This document shows positions 15,917-25,413 of a DNA stretch of 64,000 nucleotides, one piece after another. The position numbers and the translations under genes are program-made. Origin of the DNA: JALUZX01 sp964561605 (GTDB lineage: Bacteria > Planctomycetota > UBA1135 > JALUZX01); the NCBI GenBank assembly GCA_964561605.1, contig CAZLQD010000047.1, forward strand, positions 31,680 through 95,679, written 5' to 3'. A model generated the notes under the pieces. The model searched no databases and was not told the DNA's origin. It saw nothing but the letters and a program-made list of their open reading frames with translations. The stretch's first letter is position 1; each line of letters starts with the position of its first letter.

Positions 15917-16957
15917 CTAACCGCCTTCGTTCCTCCTCCGGGAGAGGATGCTTTCCAGATACCCCCAGGCCAGGAGGGCCAGGAGGGCCGCCGCAGAGAG
16001 GTGGGAGGCCGTTCCCGGCTCCGCGCCCTCGGAAACGGCGGCCCGGATTTCATCGGGGGATACCAGCCGGTCCAGGAGGAGACCGCCGGCGAAGGCGCAG
16101 ACCGCCATGGAGGCCAGATAGACCAGGCAGGTCCGCCTTCCCATGACCTTCCAGACCGTTCCCAGGGTGGCGGCGTTGGTGGCCGGGCCGGTCATGAGGA
16201 GGGCGAAGGCCGCCCCTGGAGAGACCCCGGCGAGGATGAGCCCCGCCGCCAGGGGGATGGATCCGGTAGCACAGATATAGACGGGCACCCCGGCCGCCAT
16301 GAGGAGGAGGACCTGGAGGGGCCCGGGGGGAACCAGGCCGGAGAAGAAGTCCGCCGGGAGGAGGGCCGTGATCAGGGCGGCGGCAAGGAGGCCCGCCAGG
16401 AGGGCTCCCCCGATCTCCCTGGGAAGGGTGACGAAACCGTAGCGGAGGGCCGGGCCCAGGAAGCCTTTCTTTCCCTTCCCGTTGCAACAGGAGGAGCGGC
16501 AGGAAGGGGTCGCAGGCCTTTCCTCCCGGGGCGGTGAATCCTTCCCTTCCAGGAGGGAGACCGCTCCTCCCCCCAGGAGACCGCTGGCCAGGGCGGCCGC
16601 CACCCGGAAGAGGGTGAAGACCGGTCCGAGAAGGCCGTAGGTGGCGAGGATGCTGTCCACGCCGGTCTGGGGCGTGGAGACGAGGAAGGCCGTCACGGGC
16701 CCCCGGCCCGCCCCGTGGGCCCTCAGGGAGGCCGCCACGGGAATGACGCTGCACGAGCAAAGGGGAAGGGGGATCCCCAGGAGGGAAGCCTTGAGGATGG
16801 CGGGAAAGCCCCTCCCTCCCAGGTGCTTCTCCACCAGGGAGGGCGGAAGGAGGACCGAAAGAAACCCTGCCACCAGGAAACCTGCCAGGAGGTAGGGGGC
16901 CATCTCGGCCAGGACCTCCCAGAAGTTCCCGGGGACCTGGAGCAGCCAATCCGCCAT
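15917..16957 (-). CDS. SO_0444/ArsP-type metal efflux permease
   Basis: About 346 residues from the ATG at 16957, chosen because the conserved family start (FWEVLAEMAPYLLAGFL) follows closely; an in-frame start at 17047 would add 30 unconserved residues. Eight or so helices in two halves. Typical motifs are LPLCSCSVIPVAASLR and CATGSIPLAAGLI. A cytoplasmic loop with CRSSCCNGKG may bind metal. Family members are predicted to export Cu/Zn or organoarsenicals; substrate here is inferred only. It is convergent with the ferritin-like gene (18 nt apart). Confidence 0.8.
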   Translation of the reverse strand: MADWLLQVPGNFWEVLAEMAPYLLAGFLVAGFLSVLLPPSLVEKHLGGRGFPAILKASLLGIPLPLCSCSVIPVAASLRAHGAGRGPVTAFLVSTPQTGVDSILATYGLLGPVFTLFRVAAALASGLLGGGAVSLLEGKDSPPREERPATPSCRSSCCNGKGKKGFLGPALRYGFVTLPREIGGALLAGLLAAALITALLPADFFSGLVPPGPLQVLLLMAAGVPVYICATGSIPLAAGLILAGVSPGAAFALLMTGPATNAATLGTVWKVMGRRTCLVYLASMAVCAFAGGLLLDRLVSPDEIRAAVSEGAEPGTASHLSAAALLALLAWGYLESILSRRRNEGG

Positions 16958-17118
16958 GTCTCGTCCGTTCCGGGCTCCCCGGCCGGGAAAGAACCCGGTC
17001 CCGGGAAAAGCCTCTCTTTCTTTGGGTCGGCCCCGGGAAAACTCCAAGGCCCGTCTTTTCTCCCCGGCCCCGCCTGGGATAATGCCATCCTTCTTTCCCC
17101 GGGACCCGGGAGGCCGAG

Positions 17119-18558
17119 GTGACCCACGTTCTGCCCCTGATCCTAGGCGCCCTGGCGGCGGGCCTCCACGGCCTGGGTGCCCTGGCGGCCCTGGACGCCA
17201 TCTTCCACGCCCGCACCTCCCAGGGAGCCATCGCCTGGTCCCTCTCCCTTTTCATCTTTCCCTACCTGGCCCTTCCTCTCTACCTGATCTTCGGGGGAAG
17301 GAAGTTCTACGGCTACGTGGAGGCCCGCCGCCGGGGCAACCAGCAGATCGAGCATCTCACCCGGGCGGCCCAGGACGCCCACGGCGGGGGGATACGGGCT
17401 GTCTTCACCAGGGCGGAGGAGCACTTCGCCGCCCTGGAGAAGCTGGCCCGCCTGCCCTTCTCCGAGGGCAACGCGGCCCGGCTCCTGGTGGACGGAGAAA
17501 ATACGTTTCAGGCCATATTCGAGGCGGTGGAGGAGGCCCGGGACTACATCCTGGCCCAGTTCTACATCGTCCGGGACGATTCCCTGGGCAGGGCCTTCCG
17601 GGAGAGGCTGATCCGGGCGGCCCGGAGAGGGGTCAGGGTCTACTTCCTCTACGATTCCATCGGGAGCTACAACCTCCCCCGCTCCTACCTGGAGCCCATG
17701 CACGCCGCGGGTATCCTCACGGCGGGTTTTACGGGGCGGTCCAAGGGAAGGGGGCGGCCTTTCCAGGTCAACTTCCGGAACCACAGGAAGATCGTCGTCG
17801 TGGACGGGAGGAAGGCCTTCGTGGGAGGCCACAACGTGGGGGATGAATACCTGAGCCGAAATCCCAAGCTGAGCCCCTGGAGGGACACCCACGTGGAGGT
17901 GGCCGGCCCGGCCGTGCTGGGGGTCCAGCTGGCCTTCCTGGAGGATTGGTTCTGGATGACCCACCAGGCGCCGTCCCTGAATTGGACCCCCGAACCCCGA
18001 CAGCGGCCGGGAAGGAGGATCCTCGTGCTTCCCAGCGGCCCGGCGGACGACCTGGATACCTGCGGGCTCATGTTCACCCAGGTGATCCACTCGGCGAAGA
18101 GGCGCCTCTGGCTGGTGAGCCCCTACTTCGTCCCCGACGAGAAGGTCATCGGCGCGTTGCAACTGGCCGTGCTCCGCGGGGTGGACGTGCGGATCCTCCT
18201 TCCCGAGAAGACCGACCAGATCCTGGTCCACCTGGCGGCCTTCACCTACCTGGAGGAGACCCTTCCTTTCGGAATCCGGGTGTTCAAGTACAAGGAGGGA
18301 TTCCTCCACCAGAAGGTCTTCCTCAAGGACGACGACCTGGCCGGGGTGGGCACGGCGAACCTGGACAACCGCTCTTTCCGGCTGAACTTCGAGATCACCA
18401 TGCTCTTCGCCGACGGGGACTTCGCCCGGCGGGTGGAGAGTATGCTCGAAGCGGATTTCGCCCGTTCCAGGGAGCTCGACATGGGGGAGATCGACGGTAA
18501 GCCGGGCTGGTTCCAGGTTGGAACCAAGCTCGCCCGCCTTTGCAGTCCCGTGCTTTGA
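17119..18558 (+). CDS. cls: cardiolipin synthase (PLD family)
   Basis: 479 residues; GTG start. Two N-terminal membrane helices are followed by two phospholipase D HKD motifs, NHRKIVVVDGRKAFVGGHN (about 220-238) and HQKVFLKDDDLAGVGTANLD (about 395-414). This is the standard architecture of bacterial cardiolipin synthase, which condenses two phosphatidylglycerols at the inner membrane. It stands alone, with a hairpin downstream. Confidence 0.92.
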   Translation: MTHVLPLILGALAAGLHGLGALAALDAIFHARTSQGAIAWSLSLFIFPYLALPLYLIFGGRKFYGYVEARRRGNQQIEHLTRAAQDAHGGGIRAVFTRAEEHFAALEKLARLPFSEGNAARLLVDGENTFQAIFEAVEEARDYILAQFYIVRDDSLGRAFRERLIRAARRGVRVYFLYDSIGSYNLPRSYLEPMHAAGILTAGFTGRSKGRGRPFQVNFRNHRKIVVVDGRKAFVGGHNVGDEYLSRNPKLSPWRDTHVEVAGPAVLGVQLAFLEDWFWMTHQAPSLNWTPEPRQRPGRRILVLPSGPADDLDTCGLMFTQVIHSAKRRLWLVSPYFVPDEKVIGALQLAVLRGVDVRILLPEKTDQILVHLAAFTYLEETLPFGIRVFKYKEGFLHQKVFLKDDDLAGVGTANLDNRSFRLNFEITMLFADGDFARRVESMLEADFARSRELDMGEIDGKPGWFQVGTKLARLCSPVL

Positions 18559-18568
18559 CGGCCCCCGT

Positions 18569-18599
18569 CGTCCCTCCCGCGGGGCCGGCGGGAGGGACG
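18569..18599. terminator. hairpin between convergent genes
   Basis: A perfect 12-base inverted repeat (18569-18580 / 18588-18599, arm CGTCCCTCCCGC) with a 7-nt loop lies between the convergent cls and rbr genes. There is no T-run, so it may act as a bidirectional transcript end rather than a classical terminator. Confidence 0.55.
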
Positions 18600-18651
18600 C
18601 GATCTCGATCCACCGGCCCTGCAGGCCGGAGCCGGCGCGGAGAGGGGCGCC

Positions 18652-19224
18652 CTACCAGTTCTCGCCGAGAAGCTCGAAATAGGCCCGGGGATGGGCGCAG
18701 GCGGGGCAGACCTCGGGAGCCTCGGGGCCTTCGTGGAGGTATCCGCAATTGATGCACCGCCAGACCACCACACCGTCCCGCTTGAAGACCTTGCCGGCCT
18801 GGAGGTTCTCGTAGAGATCCTTGTAGCGCTTCTCGTGCTGTTTCTCCGCAACGGCGATGGCCTCGAAGAGCTTGGCGATCCCTTCGAACCCCTCCTCCCG
18901 GGCGATCCGGGCGAAGTCGGGGTACATCTTCGTCCACTCGTGGTTCTCTCCGGCGGCGGCTTCCTTCAGGTTCTCCAGGGTGGTACCCACAGGGCCGGCC
19001 GGGAAGGAGCCGGTGATCTCGATCTCTCCGCCCTTCATGAAGTTGAAGAGCCGCTTGGCGTGCTCTTTCTCCTGGTCGGCCGTCTCCTCGAAGATCTTTG
19101 CGATCTGGACCAGGCCTTCTTTCTTGGCCTTGCTCGCGAAGAAGGTGTAACGATTCCGCGCCTGGGATTCGCCTGCGAAGGCGGCCATCAGGTTCTTCTC
19201 GGTTTTGCTTCCTTTGAGTTCCAT
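18652..19224 (-). CDS. rbr: rubrerythrin
   Basis: 190 residues, usual length. The N-terminal diiron four-helix domain includes GESQARNRYTFF, EKEHAKRLF and AEKQHEKRY. It is followed by a rubredoxin-like FeS4 site with CINCGYLHEG and VCPAC. It reduces hydrogen peroxide in the cytoplasm of anaerobes and microaerophiles. The gene appears monocistronic. With the ferritin-like protein at 15446 it suggests an oxygen-sensitive metabolism. Confidence 0.93.
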   Translation of the reverse strand: MELKGSKTEKNLMAAFAGESQARNRYTFFASKAKKEGLVQIAKIFEETADQEKEHAKRLFNFMKGGEIEITGSFPAGPVGTTLENLKEAAAGENHEWTKMYPDFARIAREEGFEGIAKLFEAIAVAEKQHEKRYKDLYENLQAGKVFKRDGVVVWRCINCGYLHEGPEAPEVCPACAHPRAYFELLGENW

Positions 19225-19304
19225 CTTTCAGGGTCCTTTCGTTTCCTCCAGGTCTCCGGGCCGGGAATTCTTGCCCCTGCGGCACTCTCGGGCAAGGCTT
19301 TCCC

Positions 19305-20969
19305 TCACTCCCCCAGGAAGAGCCGCCTCGAGGCCAGGTTCCAGGGGGAGAGGGGCCAGCGGGAGAGGAAGAGGAGGCGGCCCTTCTCCAGGAAGATCCC
19401 CCCGCCGAAGGGACCCGACCCGGGGAAAGACAGGTCCCCGGGGGCGCCGGGAAGGAGTCTCCAGGGCCCTGCCGGGGACTTGGGAGAGACGAAGAGGAAG
19501 AGGTCCGCCGGTTTCCTCAAAGAGAGGCTGAGGACCTTGAAGGGGCCCGTACCGGCGAGGCGGGGCACTTCTCCCTCGGCCGCCCTGAGCCAACCGATCA
19601 GGGCTTCTCTGGAGGAGGCCAGGAAGAGGTGTCCCTTTCCTGTGGTTCCCGCCATGGGGGGATCCTTCCTCCGCTCGTAGATCAGGTAATCCTTCCACCA
19701 TTTCTTCCGGGGGAAGACCTGGGTGCGGTAGCCCCGCTCGATCCATCCCAGGAACCAGCTCTCCTCTCCCCGGGGAAGACCGAAGGTCACCAGGAAGTCG
19801 GGCTTTCCCTTCCCTCCTCCGGGGCGGAGGGCGATACCGAAGGACAGCATTTTCTCCGAGACCATTTCGTAGAGGATGGAGCCCTCGTCCCAGACGGCCA
19901 GGATCCGCTTCGCCTGGTTTACCAGGTCGTTCAGCCATCCCGCGTCGCCGGCGGCCCTCTCCAGGAATGGGAAGAGCCTCTCCTTCATCCACTTCGTGTT
20001 CCATGTCCCCAAAAGGAAGGCATCCGTATCCGCCGGGAGGATCGAGGCGAAGGCCTCCGGGTCCACGCTGGAGCCGGCCAGTTTCCAGGGAAACCCCGAA
20101 TCCCCGCGGAAGGACAGTTCCAGGAGGTTCTCCCCGTCGGCGGGGGACCAGCGCTCGAAGAGGGCTTGGGGCCTGGAAAGCCCGGCCTCCGCCGGGAGGG
20201 CGGGGAGGATCCACCGGGCCCCGGCCTTCCCGCCCGGGGCCGCTCCCCAGGAGGGCCATCCCTCGGCAAGGGAGGCCTTCACCCGGGCGGCCCACATCCT
20301 TCCTTGGAGGGAGGGCGCCTTCCCCGAACGGGCCGCTTCGATCCGGGCCAGGGTGTTCTTTCCTCCTCCCCAGAGGAGGTAGGCCTCCCCCAGGCCCGCT
20401 CCGGCCAGGCGGATCTCCCGGTCTTCCTTGCGGAGGAGGAATCGGCCGGTTCCCTCCTTTCCGATCTTCCATCCCCCGGGGAGGACCTTCCCACGGCGGG
20501 CCCAGCTCTCCAGGGTTCCTTCGAAGGCCTTCCGTCTCTTCCGGCCCCCCTTCTCGTGGAAATCCAGCAGGAGGATCCCCCCCTCGAGGGGGCTCTTCCC
20601 CGCCGGGCTCGAGCCGAACCACAGGGCTCCCGGCGCGGTATGGGCCTTCTCCAGTTCCTTCCAGGCCCCGAGAAGGGCCTGGAGGACTTCCCCGGAGAAG
20701 GGGCCGAAGCCTCCCGGCCGGAACTCCTCCAGGACGGCCCGGGTCATTCCCCGGGGAACTTTCCCCGCGGCGGCCTTCTCCAGTGCCGAGGGGGAGGGAA
20801 GGCCGCAGAAGAGGGTCGTCGAGGAAGGGAAGAACCGGAGGACCGGGAAGGAGGAGGCTTCTCCCGGGCTCTCCCCCTTCTTTCCGGAACACCCGGCCAG
20901 GAGCAGGGCTGCAAGGGCGGCGGAAAGGAACTTCCGGAAGGCGCTCTGGAAGGAGAGGGGTCCCGTCAT
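19305..20969 (-). CDS. lipoprotein of unknown function
   Basis: 554 residues from the ATG at 20969, which has a GGAGG site. The N-terminus is a lipoprotein signal with lipobox LLAGC (about residue 24). The rest is a large Trp/Gly-rich soluble domain starting RFFPSSTTLFCGLPSPSALE, with repeated FLLGTWNTKW-like strands. The general look resembles large extracytoplasmic proteins of the DUF3352 type, but I cannot confirm that family. It is probably paralogous to the fragment at 1-214. It is divergent from the glycosidase gene at 21077, with the promoters expected in the 107 bases between. Confidence 0.7.
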   Translation of the reverse strand: MTGPLSFQSAFRKFLSAALAALLLAGCSGKKGESPGEASSFPVLRFFPSSTTLFCGLPSPSALEKAAAGKVPRGMTRAVLEEFRPGGFGPFSGEVLQALLGAWKELEKAHTAPGALWFGSSPAGKSPLEGGILLLDFHEKGGRKRRKAFEGTLESWARRGKVLPGGWKIGKEGTGRFLLRKEDREIRLAGAGLGEAYLLWGGGKNTLARIEAARSGKAPSLQGRMWAARVKASLAEGWPSWGAAPGGKAGARWILPALPAEAGLSRPQALFERWSPADGENLLELSFRGDSGFPWKLAGSSVDPEAFASILPADTDAFLLGTWNTKWMKERLFPFLERAAGDAGWLNDLVNQAKRILAVWDEGSILYEMVSEKMLSFGIALRPGGGKGKPDFLVTFGLPRGEESWFLGWIERGYRTQVFPRKKWWKDYLIYERRKDPPMAGTTGKGHLFLASSREALIGWLRAAEGEVPRLAGTGPFKVLSLSLRKPADLFLFVSPKSPAGPWRLLPGAPGDLSFPGSGPFGGGIFLEKGRLLFLSRWPLSPWNLASRRLFLGE

Positions 20970-21076
20970 GGTCGTTCCTCCATGGAATCGGGAAGAGGGA
21001 AGAGGAATGATTCTAGGCCGGTCCCTTCCAGTCTCAATGGAGGGGCCGGGGAGGGCGGAGAACCCGTGGAGGTCCG

Positions 21077-22864
21077 GTGAAGTACGCATGGTTGATCCTT
21101 CCCCTTCTCCTGGCCCGGTCCCTTCCGGCCCGGGAGCCCGACACCTGGGTCCTGCTTCGAAGGCGGCTGGAAAGGAAGGCCCCCAGGCCGACCCGGAGGA
21201 GGATCCTGGCCTTCTACTACCCCTGGTACCGCACCAGGTCCTTCAGCGGAAAGGAGAACCACTGGGGGAAGGCGGACCCCCGGGGAGGGGACATTCCCCT
21301 GGCGCTCCACAGGCCCTTGGGCGGGCCCTACGACTCTCTCGATCCCCGGGTCGTGGACCGCCACCTCTCCCAGGCCCGGGCCGCCGGGATCGACACCTTC
21401 GTGGCGAGCTGGTGGGGTGAGGGCTCGGGGACGGACCGGGCATTCCCCCTCCTCCTGGAGAGGGCGGCCCGGCAGGGCATGAAGGTGACGGCCTACCTGG
21501 AGAGGGTCGGCGGCTCCCCTCCCTCTGCGGCCGAGGCGGCCGGGGAGCTCCTCCGGCTCGGGAGGCGCTATGCTTCCCACCGGGCCTGGTTACGCCTGGA
21601 GGGAAGGCCCGTGCTCTTCCTCTACGGAAGGGCACTCCGGCGGATCGGCGCCCCGGCCTGGGTCCGGGCCCTGGAAACGGCCCGGAAGAAGGGAGGGGCG
21701 GACTGGGTCGTCCTGGCCGACGGCCTGGAGGAGGAGAACGCCGCATTCTTCGATGGGATCCACACCTACAACCCTCTGGGTGTCTACCGGGGCCTTCCCC
21801 CGGCGAAGCTGGCCGGGGCGGCGAAGTCCTTCATGGAGAGGGTGGTCCGCCTTGCCCGCTCCCGGGGGAAGATCGCCTGCGCCACCCTCCTGCCCGGTTA
21901 CGACGATACGAAAATCCGAAAGCCGGGTGTCCGCCTGGACCGCCTTGGAGGAAGGCTCTACGACCTCCAGTGGAAGGCCGCCCTGGAGGTCCGGCCCGAC
22001 TGGGTGGTGATCACCTCCTTCAACGAGTGGCACGAGGGAAGCGAGATCGAGCCTTCCAGGGAGCTGGGCGATCGATACCTGGAGGCCACGGCCCGGTGGG
22101 CCCGGGCCTGGAAGAAGCTCCCTGCGCCGCCGGAGAGGTCCCGGAAGGAGCCTCCGGGCCTGGCGGCCCTGCGGAAGGCCGTGGGAAAGGTGAAGGGCCG
22201 GACGGGGATCCTGGGCGGATTCGGCGGGGCCGCCCCGGCCTTCCTGGAGGCCGGGGCCTCCTTGTCGGCCCTGGAGCCGGGGGACCTGGTTTCCGGGAAG
22301 GTCCGGCCGGACCGGTTTCCCCTGGTCGTTTATTGCGGTGGAGAGGAATATGCTTTCGGCGTGAAGAGGCCCGGCGACGTTCCGGCCGCCTTGGATGCCT
22401 ACCTGTCCCGGGGCGGGGCCCTCCTGGTCTTCTCCACCGGTCCCTATCCCTTCTATTACGACTCCGAGAAGAAGGTGGTCCGGGCGGGGGAAGGGTTCGG
22501 CCTCTTTCTTCCGGGACGGGGGAGGAGGACCGCCGGGCCGGCCGATTTCGAGGACCCTCCGGCGGGGGTCCGCCTCTCCTTCCGCCTCTCCCCCCTCCTT
22601 TCCCGCCTGCCGAGGGTGGTTCCCTTTCCCTCCGGGGGGGACCGCAGGTGGCGGGCCGCCTTCCCCCCTCCTCCGGGGAAAGCGGGAGGAGAGTGGATTC
22701 CCCTGGCGCGCCTCGAGGACGGCCGGGGCCGGAGCTGGGGGGAGGGGATCGCCCTGTGCAGGCGACCCGGGGGAGGCCGGCTCCTCTATGTGTGGTTCCG
22801 CTTCGGGGATATGGTCCCCAGGACGCTCCTCCTTGCGGACCTGGTGGAGCTCCTCTTTCCCTGA
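21077..22864 (+). CDS. secreted GH99-like glycoside hydrolase
   Basis: 595 residues; GTG start and signal peptide (residues 1-18). Residues about 40-350 show the GH99/endo-mannosidase-like pattern: AFYYPWYRTRSF near the start, HLSQARAAGIDTFVASWWG, a possible acid/base region and the characteristic VVITSFNEWHEGSEIEPS (about 311-328). The C-terminal part (about 360-595) resembles a glutamine-amidotransferase-like accessory domain (YLSRGGALLVFSTG). Relatives cleave alpha-mannan-type glycans; the exact substrate here is unknown. It probably acts in the periplasm or outside the cell. Confidence 0.75.
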   Translation: MKYAWLILPLLLARSLPAREPDTWVLLRRRLERKAPRPTRRRILAFYYPWYRTRSFSGKENHWGKADPRGGDIPLALHRPLGGPYDSLDPRVVDRHLSQARAAGIDTFVASWWGEGSGTDRAFPLLLERAARQGMKVTAYLERVGGSPPSAAEAAGELLRLGRRYASHRAWLRLEGRPVLFLYGRALRRIGAPAWVRALETARKKGGADWVVLADGLEEENAAFFDGIHTYNPLGVYRGLPPAKLAGAAKSFMERVVRLARSRGKIACATLLPGYDDTKIRKPGVRLDRLGGRLYDLQWKAALEVRPDWVVITSFNEWHEGSEIEPSRELGDRYLEATARWARAWKKLPAPPERSRKEPPGLAALRKAVGKVKGRTGILGGFGGAAPAFLEAGASLSALEPGDLVSGKVRPDRFPLVVYCGGEEYAFGVKRPGDVPAALDAYLSRGGALLVFSTGPYPFYYDSEKKVVRAGEGFGLFLPGRGRRTAGPADFEDPPAGVRLSFRLSPLLSRLPRVVPFPSGGDRRWRAAFPPPPGKAGGEWIPLARLEDGRGRSWGEGIALCRRPGGGRLLYVWFRFGDMVPRTLLLADLVELLFP

Positions 22865-22914
22865 GGGTGGGCTTTCCGTTGCCCCTGGCGGAGAGATCCT
22901 CCAGAATCTCCTCC

Positions 22915-24219
22915 ATGGGCGACCCTTTCGGGATCCGTGAGGCCGGAAGCACACCCTGGCGGGAGATCTGGGCGGGGTGCACCACCTTCCTGGCCATGGC
23001 CTACATCACCGCCGTCAACCCGGCCATCCTGGCCGAAGCGGGCCTTCCCAGGGGGGACGTCTTCGCCGCCACCTGCATCGCCTCGGCCTTCGCTACTGCC
23101 GTCATGGGACTGTGGGCCCGCTATCCCGTGGCCCTGGCGCCGGGCATGGGCCTCAACGCCTTCTTCGCCTTCAGCATCTGCAAGGGCCTGGGTGCACCCT
23201 GGGAGGTGGCTCTCTCGGCGGTCCTCGTAGCGGGGGTGATCTTCCTCCTCCTCTCCCTGGGGGGGATCCGTGAGAAGCTCCTGGCCTCCGTCCCGCCCGT
23301 CCTCACGGCGGGTTGCGCCGGGGGGATCGGCCTTTTCATCGCCCTGATCGGCCTCCAGAAGGCCGGGATCGTGGCGGCCGACCCCAACACCATGGTGACC
23401 ATGGGGGACCTCTCCAGGGGCCCCGCTCCTTACGCCGCGGCAGGTATACTCCTCACCATCCTCCTGGTCTCGGCCCGGGTCCCCGGGGGGCTCCTCCTCG
23501 GGATCGGCGGCACCTGGGTCCTCCTCGTCCTTGGAGGGGCCGCTCCCCCACCGAAGGCCTGGGTCCAGGCGCCGGCCCTTCCGGAACACACCATCGGCAA
23601 GGCCTTCCTCCATCTTCCCAGGGCCCTTTCGCCGGAGTACCTGGGAGTGGTGGCGGCCCTCGTCTTCGTGGACCTCTTCGACACGATGGGCACCCTCCTG
23701 GCACTGGCGTCGGGGGCGGGGATGTTGCGGGAAGACGGATCTTTACCCAGGGCGGGCAGGGCCTTCACGGCCGACGCCCTGGGGACCATCGTGGGGGGTA
23801 TCCTTGGGACCTCCACGGTGACCTCCTACATCGAGAGCGGCACGGGAATGGCCGCCGGGGGAAGGACGGGGCTCACCGCCCTGGTCACGGCGGTCCTCTT
23901 CCTCCTTGCCCTTCCCTTCGCCCCCCTGGTGACGGCCGTTCCCGAGGCGGCCGCCGCTCCCGCCCTGGTCCTGGTGGGGGCCTTCCTCCTCCATCCCTTG
24001 AAGAGGGTGCGCCTGGAGGATCCGGGGGATGCGATCCCCGTGCTGGTCATGGTCCTGGGTATGCCGGCCTGCTACTCCATCGAGAAGGGCCTGGGTTTCG
24101 GCTTCATCGCCTTCGTATTGTGCCGCGCCGCGGCGGGGAGGTTCCGGGAGATCAGCCCCCTGGTCTGGTTCTTGGGAGCGGCCTTCCTGGCCCGGTTCGT
24201 CTTCCTTCCCCACGTTTGA
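22915..24219 (+). CDS. NCS2-type purine permease (AzgA/PbuG-like)
   Basis: 434 residues from the ATG at 22915, with 12-14 hydrophobic segments. Family signatures are TTFLAMAYITAVNPAILAEA (about 21-40), ALAPGMGLNAFFAF, VFVDLFDTMGTLLALASGAG and GTSTVTSYIESGTGMAAGGR. These mark the AzgA branch of xanthine/uracil permeases that imports hypoxanthine, guanine or adenine by proton symport. It follows the glycosidase gene by about 50 nt and could be co-transcribed. Confidence 0.88.
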   Translation: MGDPFGIREAGSTPWREIWAGCTTFLAMAYITAVNPAILAEAGLPRGDVFAATCIASAFATAVMGLWARYPVALAPGMGLNAFFAFSICKGLGAPWEVALSAVLVAGVIFLLLSLGGIREKLLASVPPVLTAGCAGGIGLFIALIGLQKAGIVAADPNTMVTMGDLSRGPAPYAAAGILLTILLVSARVPGGLLLGIGGTWVLLVLGGAAPPPKAWVQAPALPEHTIGKAFLHLPRALSPEYLGVVAALVFVDLFDTMGTLLALASGAGMLREDGSLPRAGRAFTADALGTIVGGILGTSTVTSYIESGTGMAAGGRTGLTALVTAVLFLLALPFAPLVTAVPEAAAAPALVLVGAFLLHPLKRVRLEDPGDAIPVLVMVLGMPACYSIEKGLGFGFIAFVLCRAAAGRFREISPLVWFLGAAFLARFVFLPHV

Positions 24220-24258
24220 AGGGGGGAAAGGGGGACCCGGGGCCGCCGGGGGGGAGTG

Positions 24259-25305
24259 CTACTGGATCTTCGCCGTTCCTCCCTGGGTGAATACCAGGCC
24301 CGCCTGGTTGGCCTTGGAGTCGAGAAAGAGGGCCTGTACGTGGAAGGAGATTCCCTTGTAGGTCGTCCCCGAGGGGATGGGAATGGAGAGGGATGCCGCC
24401 CCGGTGGATCCCGCCTGGAGGGCCAGGCCCGAGAGGATGTTGGTATAGAGGGTGCAGCCCGGGGCCCCGATTCCGGCCAGGGAGTAGGGCAGGGAGAAGG
24501 AACCGAACTTCTTGGTGTCGTTTCCCAGGAGGAGGAGGCCCGCCGCCCCTGGGGGCGCCGCCGTGACCTTCACCTGGAAGGACTTCCCCGGAGAGGGGGG
24601 CGAGGGGGCCGCCAGGAGGGGCACCTTTCCTCCCGATCCCTTGCATCCCTTGCCGAAAAGGGTGAGCCCGGCGCTCCCCCCCCCGAAGCAGAGCCGGACC
24701 TTCAAGCCCGAGAGGAAGGGCCCGTAGCCCGACTTGGCCGGCCTGGAGACGTCGTAACCGAGGACGTAGATACACTTCAGGGTATTAGACCTGTGGAAGC
24801 CGGGATTCGCCGCCGAGCAGGAGGCCCCCTGGGTCACGACCTCCACCACCAGGTCCCTGAACCCGTCCCAGGTGAACTTCTTCTCCAGGGGGAGGTCCGT
24901 CCAGGCGTCGGCCTTGGGGACGTTCCAGTACCAGCGGCTCTTGTTGAGGACCGTGACCGCTCCTCCCAGGTTGTCCGCGAAGACCGTTGAGAGGGTTTTC
25001 CTTTTCAAGTGGGCCACCCGGACCTCCAGGAGATCGAAGTGGTAGGATCCCGCCGCGGCGGAAGCGAACTGGAGGGAGGAGAGGACCCCCCCCTTCCCTG
25101 GGAGGCTCGACGCCGGTACGAGGAGCTGGTAGCGCACGTTCTGGAAGGGCCCCGTCGGACCTCTTCCGCCGAAGGGGATCTGGTTCACCTTGCCCGTGTC
25201 GGCCCGGCCGTCGGGGACTCCGGCGCAACCCTGGGCGGGAAGACGCAGGGAGAGGAGGCCCGAAAGGGGGAGGAGGAAGAGAACGCGGAAGCTCTTCGCC
25301 TTCAT
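24259..25305 (-). CDS. secreted protein of a repeated family
   Basis: 348 residues from the ATG at 25305 (AAGGA site upstream). Signal peptide ends LRLPAQG. The N-terminal half is beta-rich. The C-terminal half carries the module seen also at 50425 and 51700: a hydrophobic strand plus LLGN, then GSFSLPYSLAGIGAPGCTLY, then FHVQALFLDSKANQAGLVFT. No enzyme motif is visible. I take it to be a cell-surface or secreted adhesive or structural protein, but that is a guess. The gene is convergent with the purine permease gene. Confidence 0.72.
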   Translation of the reverse strand: MKAKSFRVLFLLPLSGLLSLRLPAQGCAGVPDGRADTGKVNQIPFGGRGPTGPFQNVRYQLLVPASSLPGKGGVLSSLQFASAAAGSYHFDLLEVRVAHLKRKTLSTVFADNLGGAVTVLNKSRWYWNVPKADAWTDLPLEKKFTWDGFRDLVVEVVTQGASCSAANPGFHRSNTLKCIYVLGYDVSRPAKSGYGPFLSGLKVRLCFGGGSAGLTLFGKGCKGSGGKVPLLAAPSPPSPGKSFQVKVTAAPPGAAGLLLLGNDTKKFGSFSLPYSLAGIGAPGCTLYTNILSGLALQAGSTGAASLSIPIPSGTTYKGISFHVQALFLDSKANQAGLVFTQGGTAKIQ

Positions 25306-25413
25306 GATCGCCGTCCTTCGCCGCTCCTTCTTCCCCGTCCTTCCTGGATCGGCAGGAGGAGGGTTCCGCCTGGAACTTGCCAAGGCGGGAGGAAAGAGGG
25401 AAAAGAGGAGATC

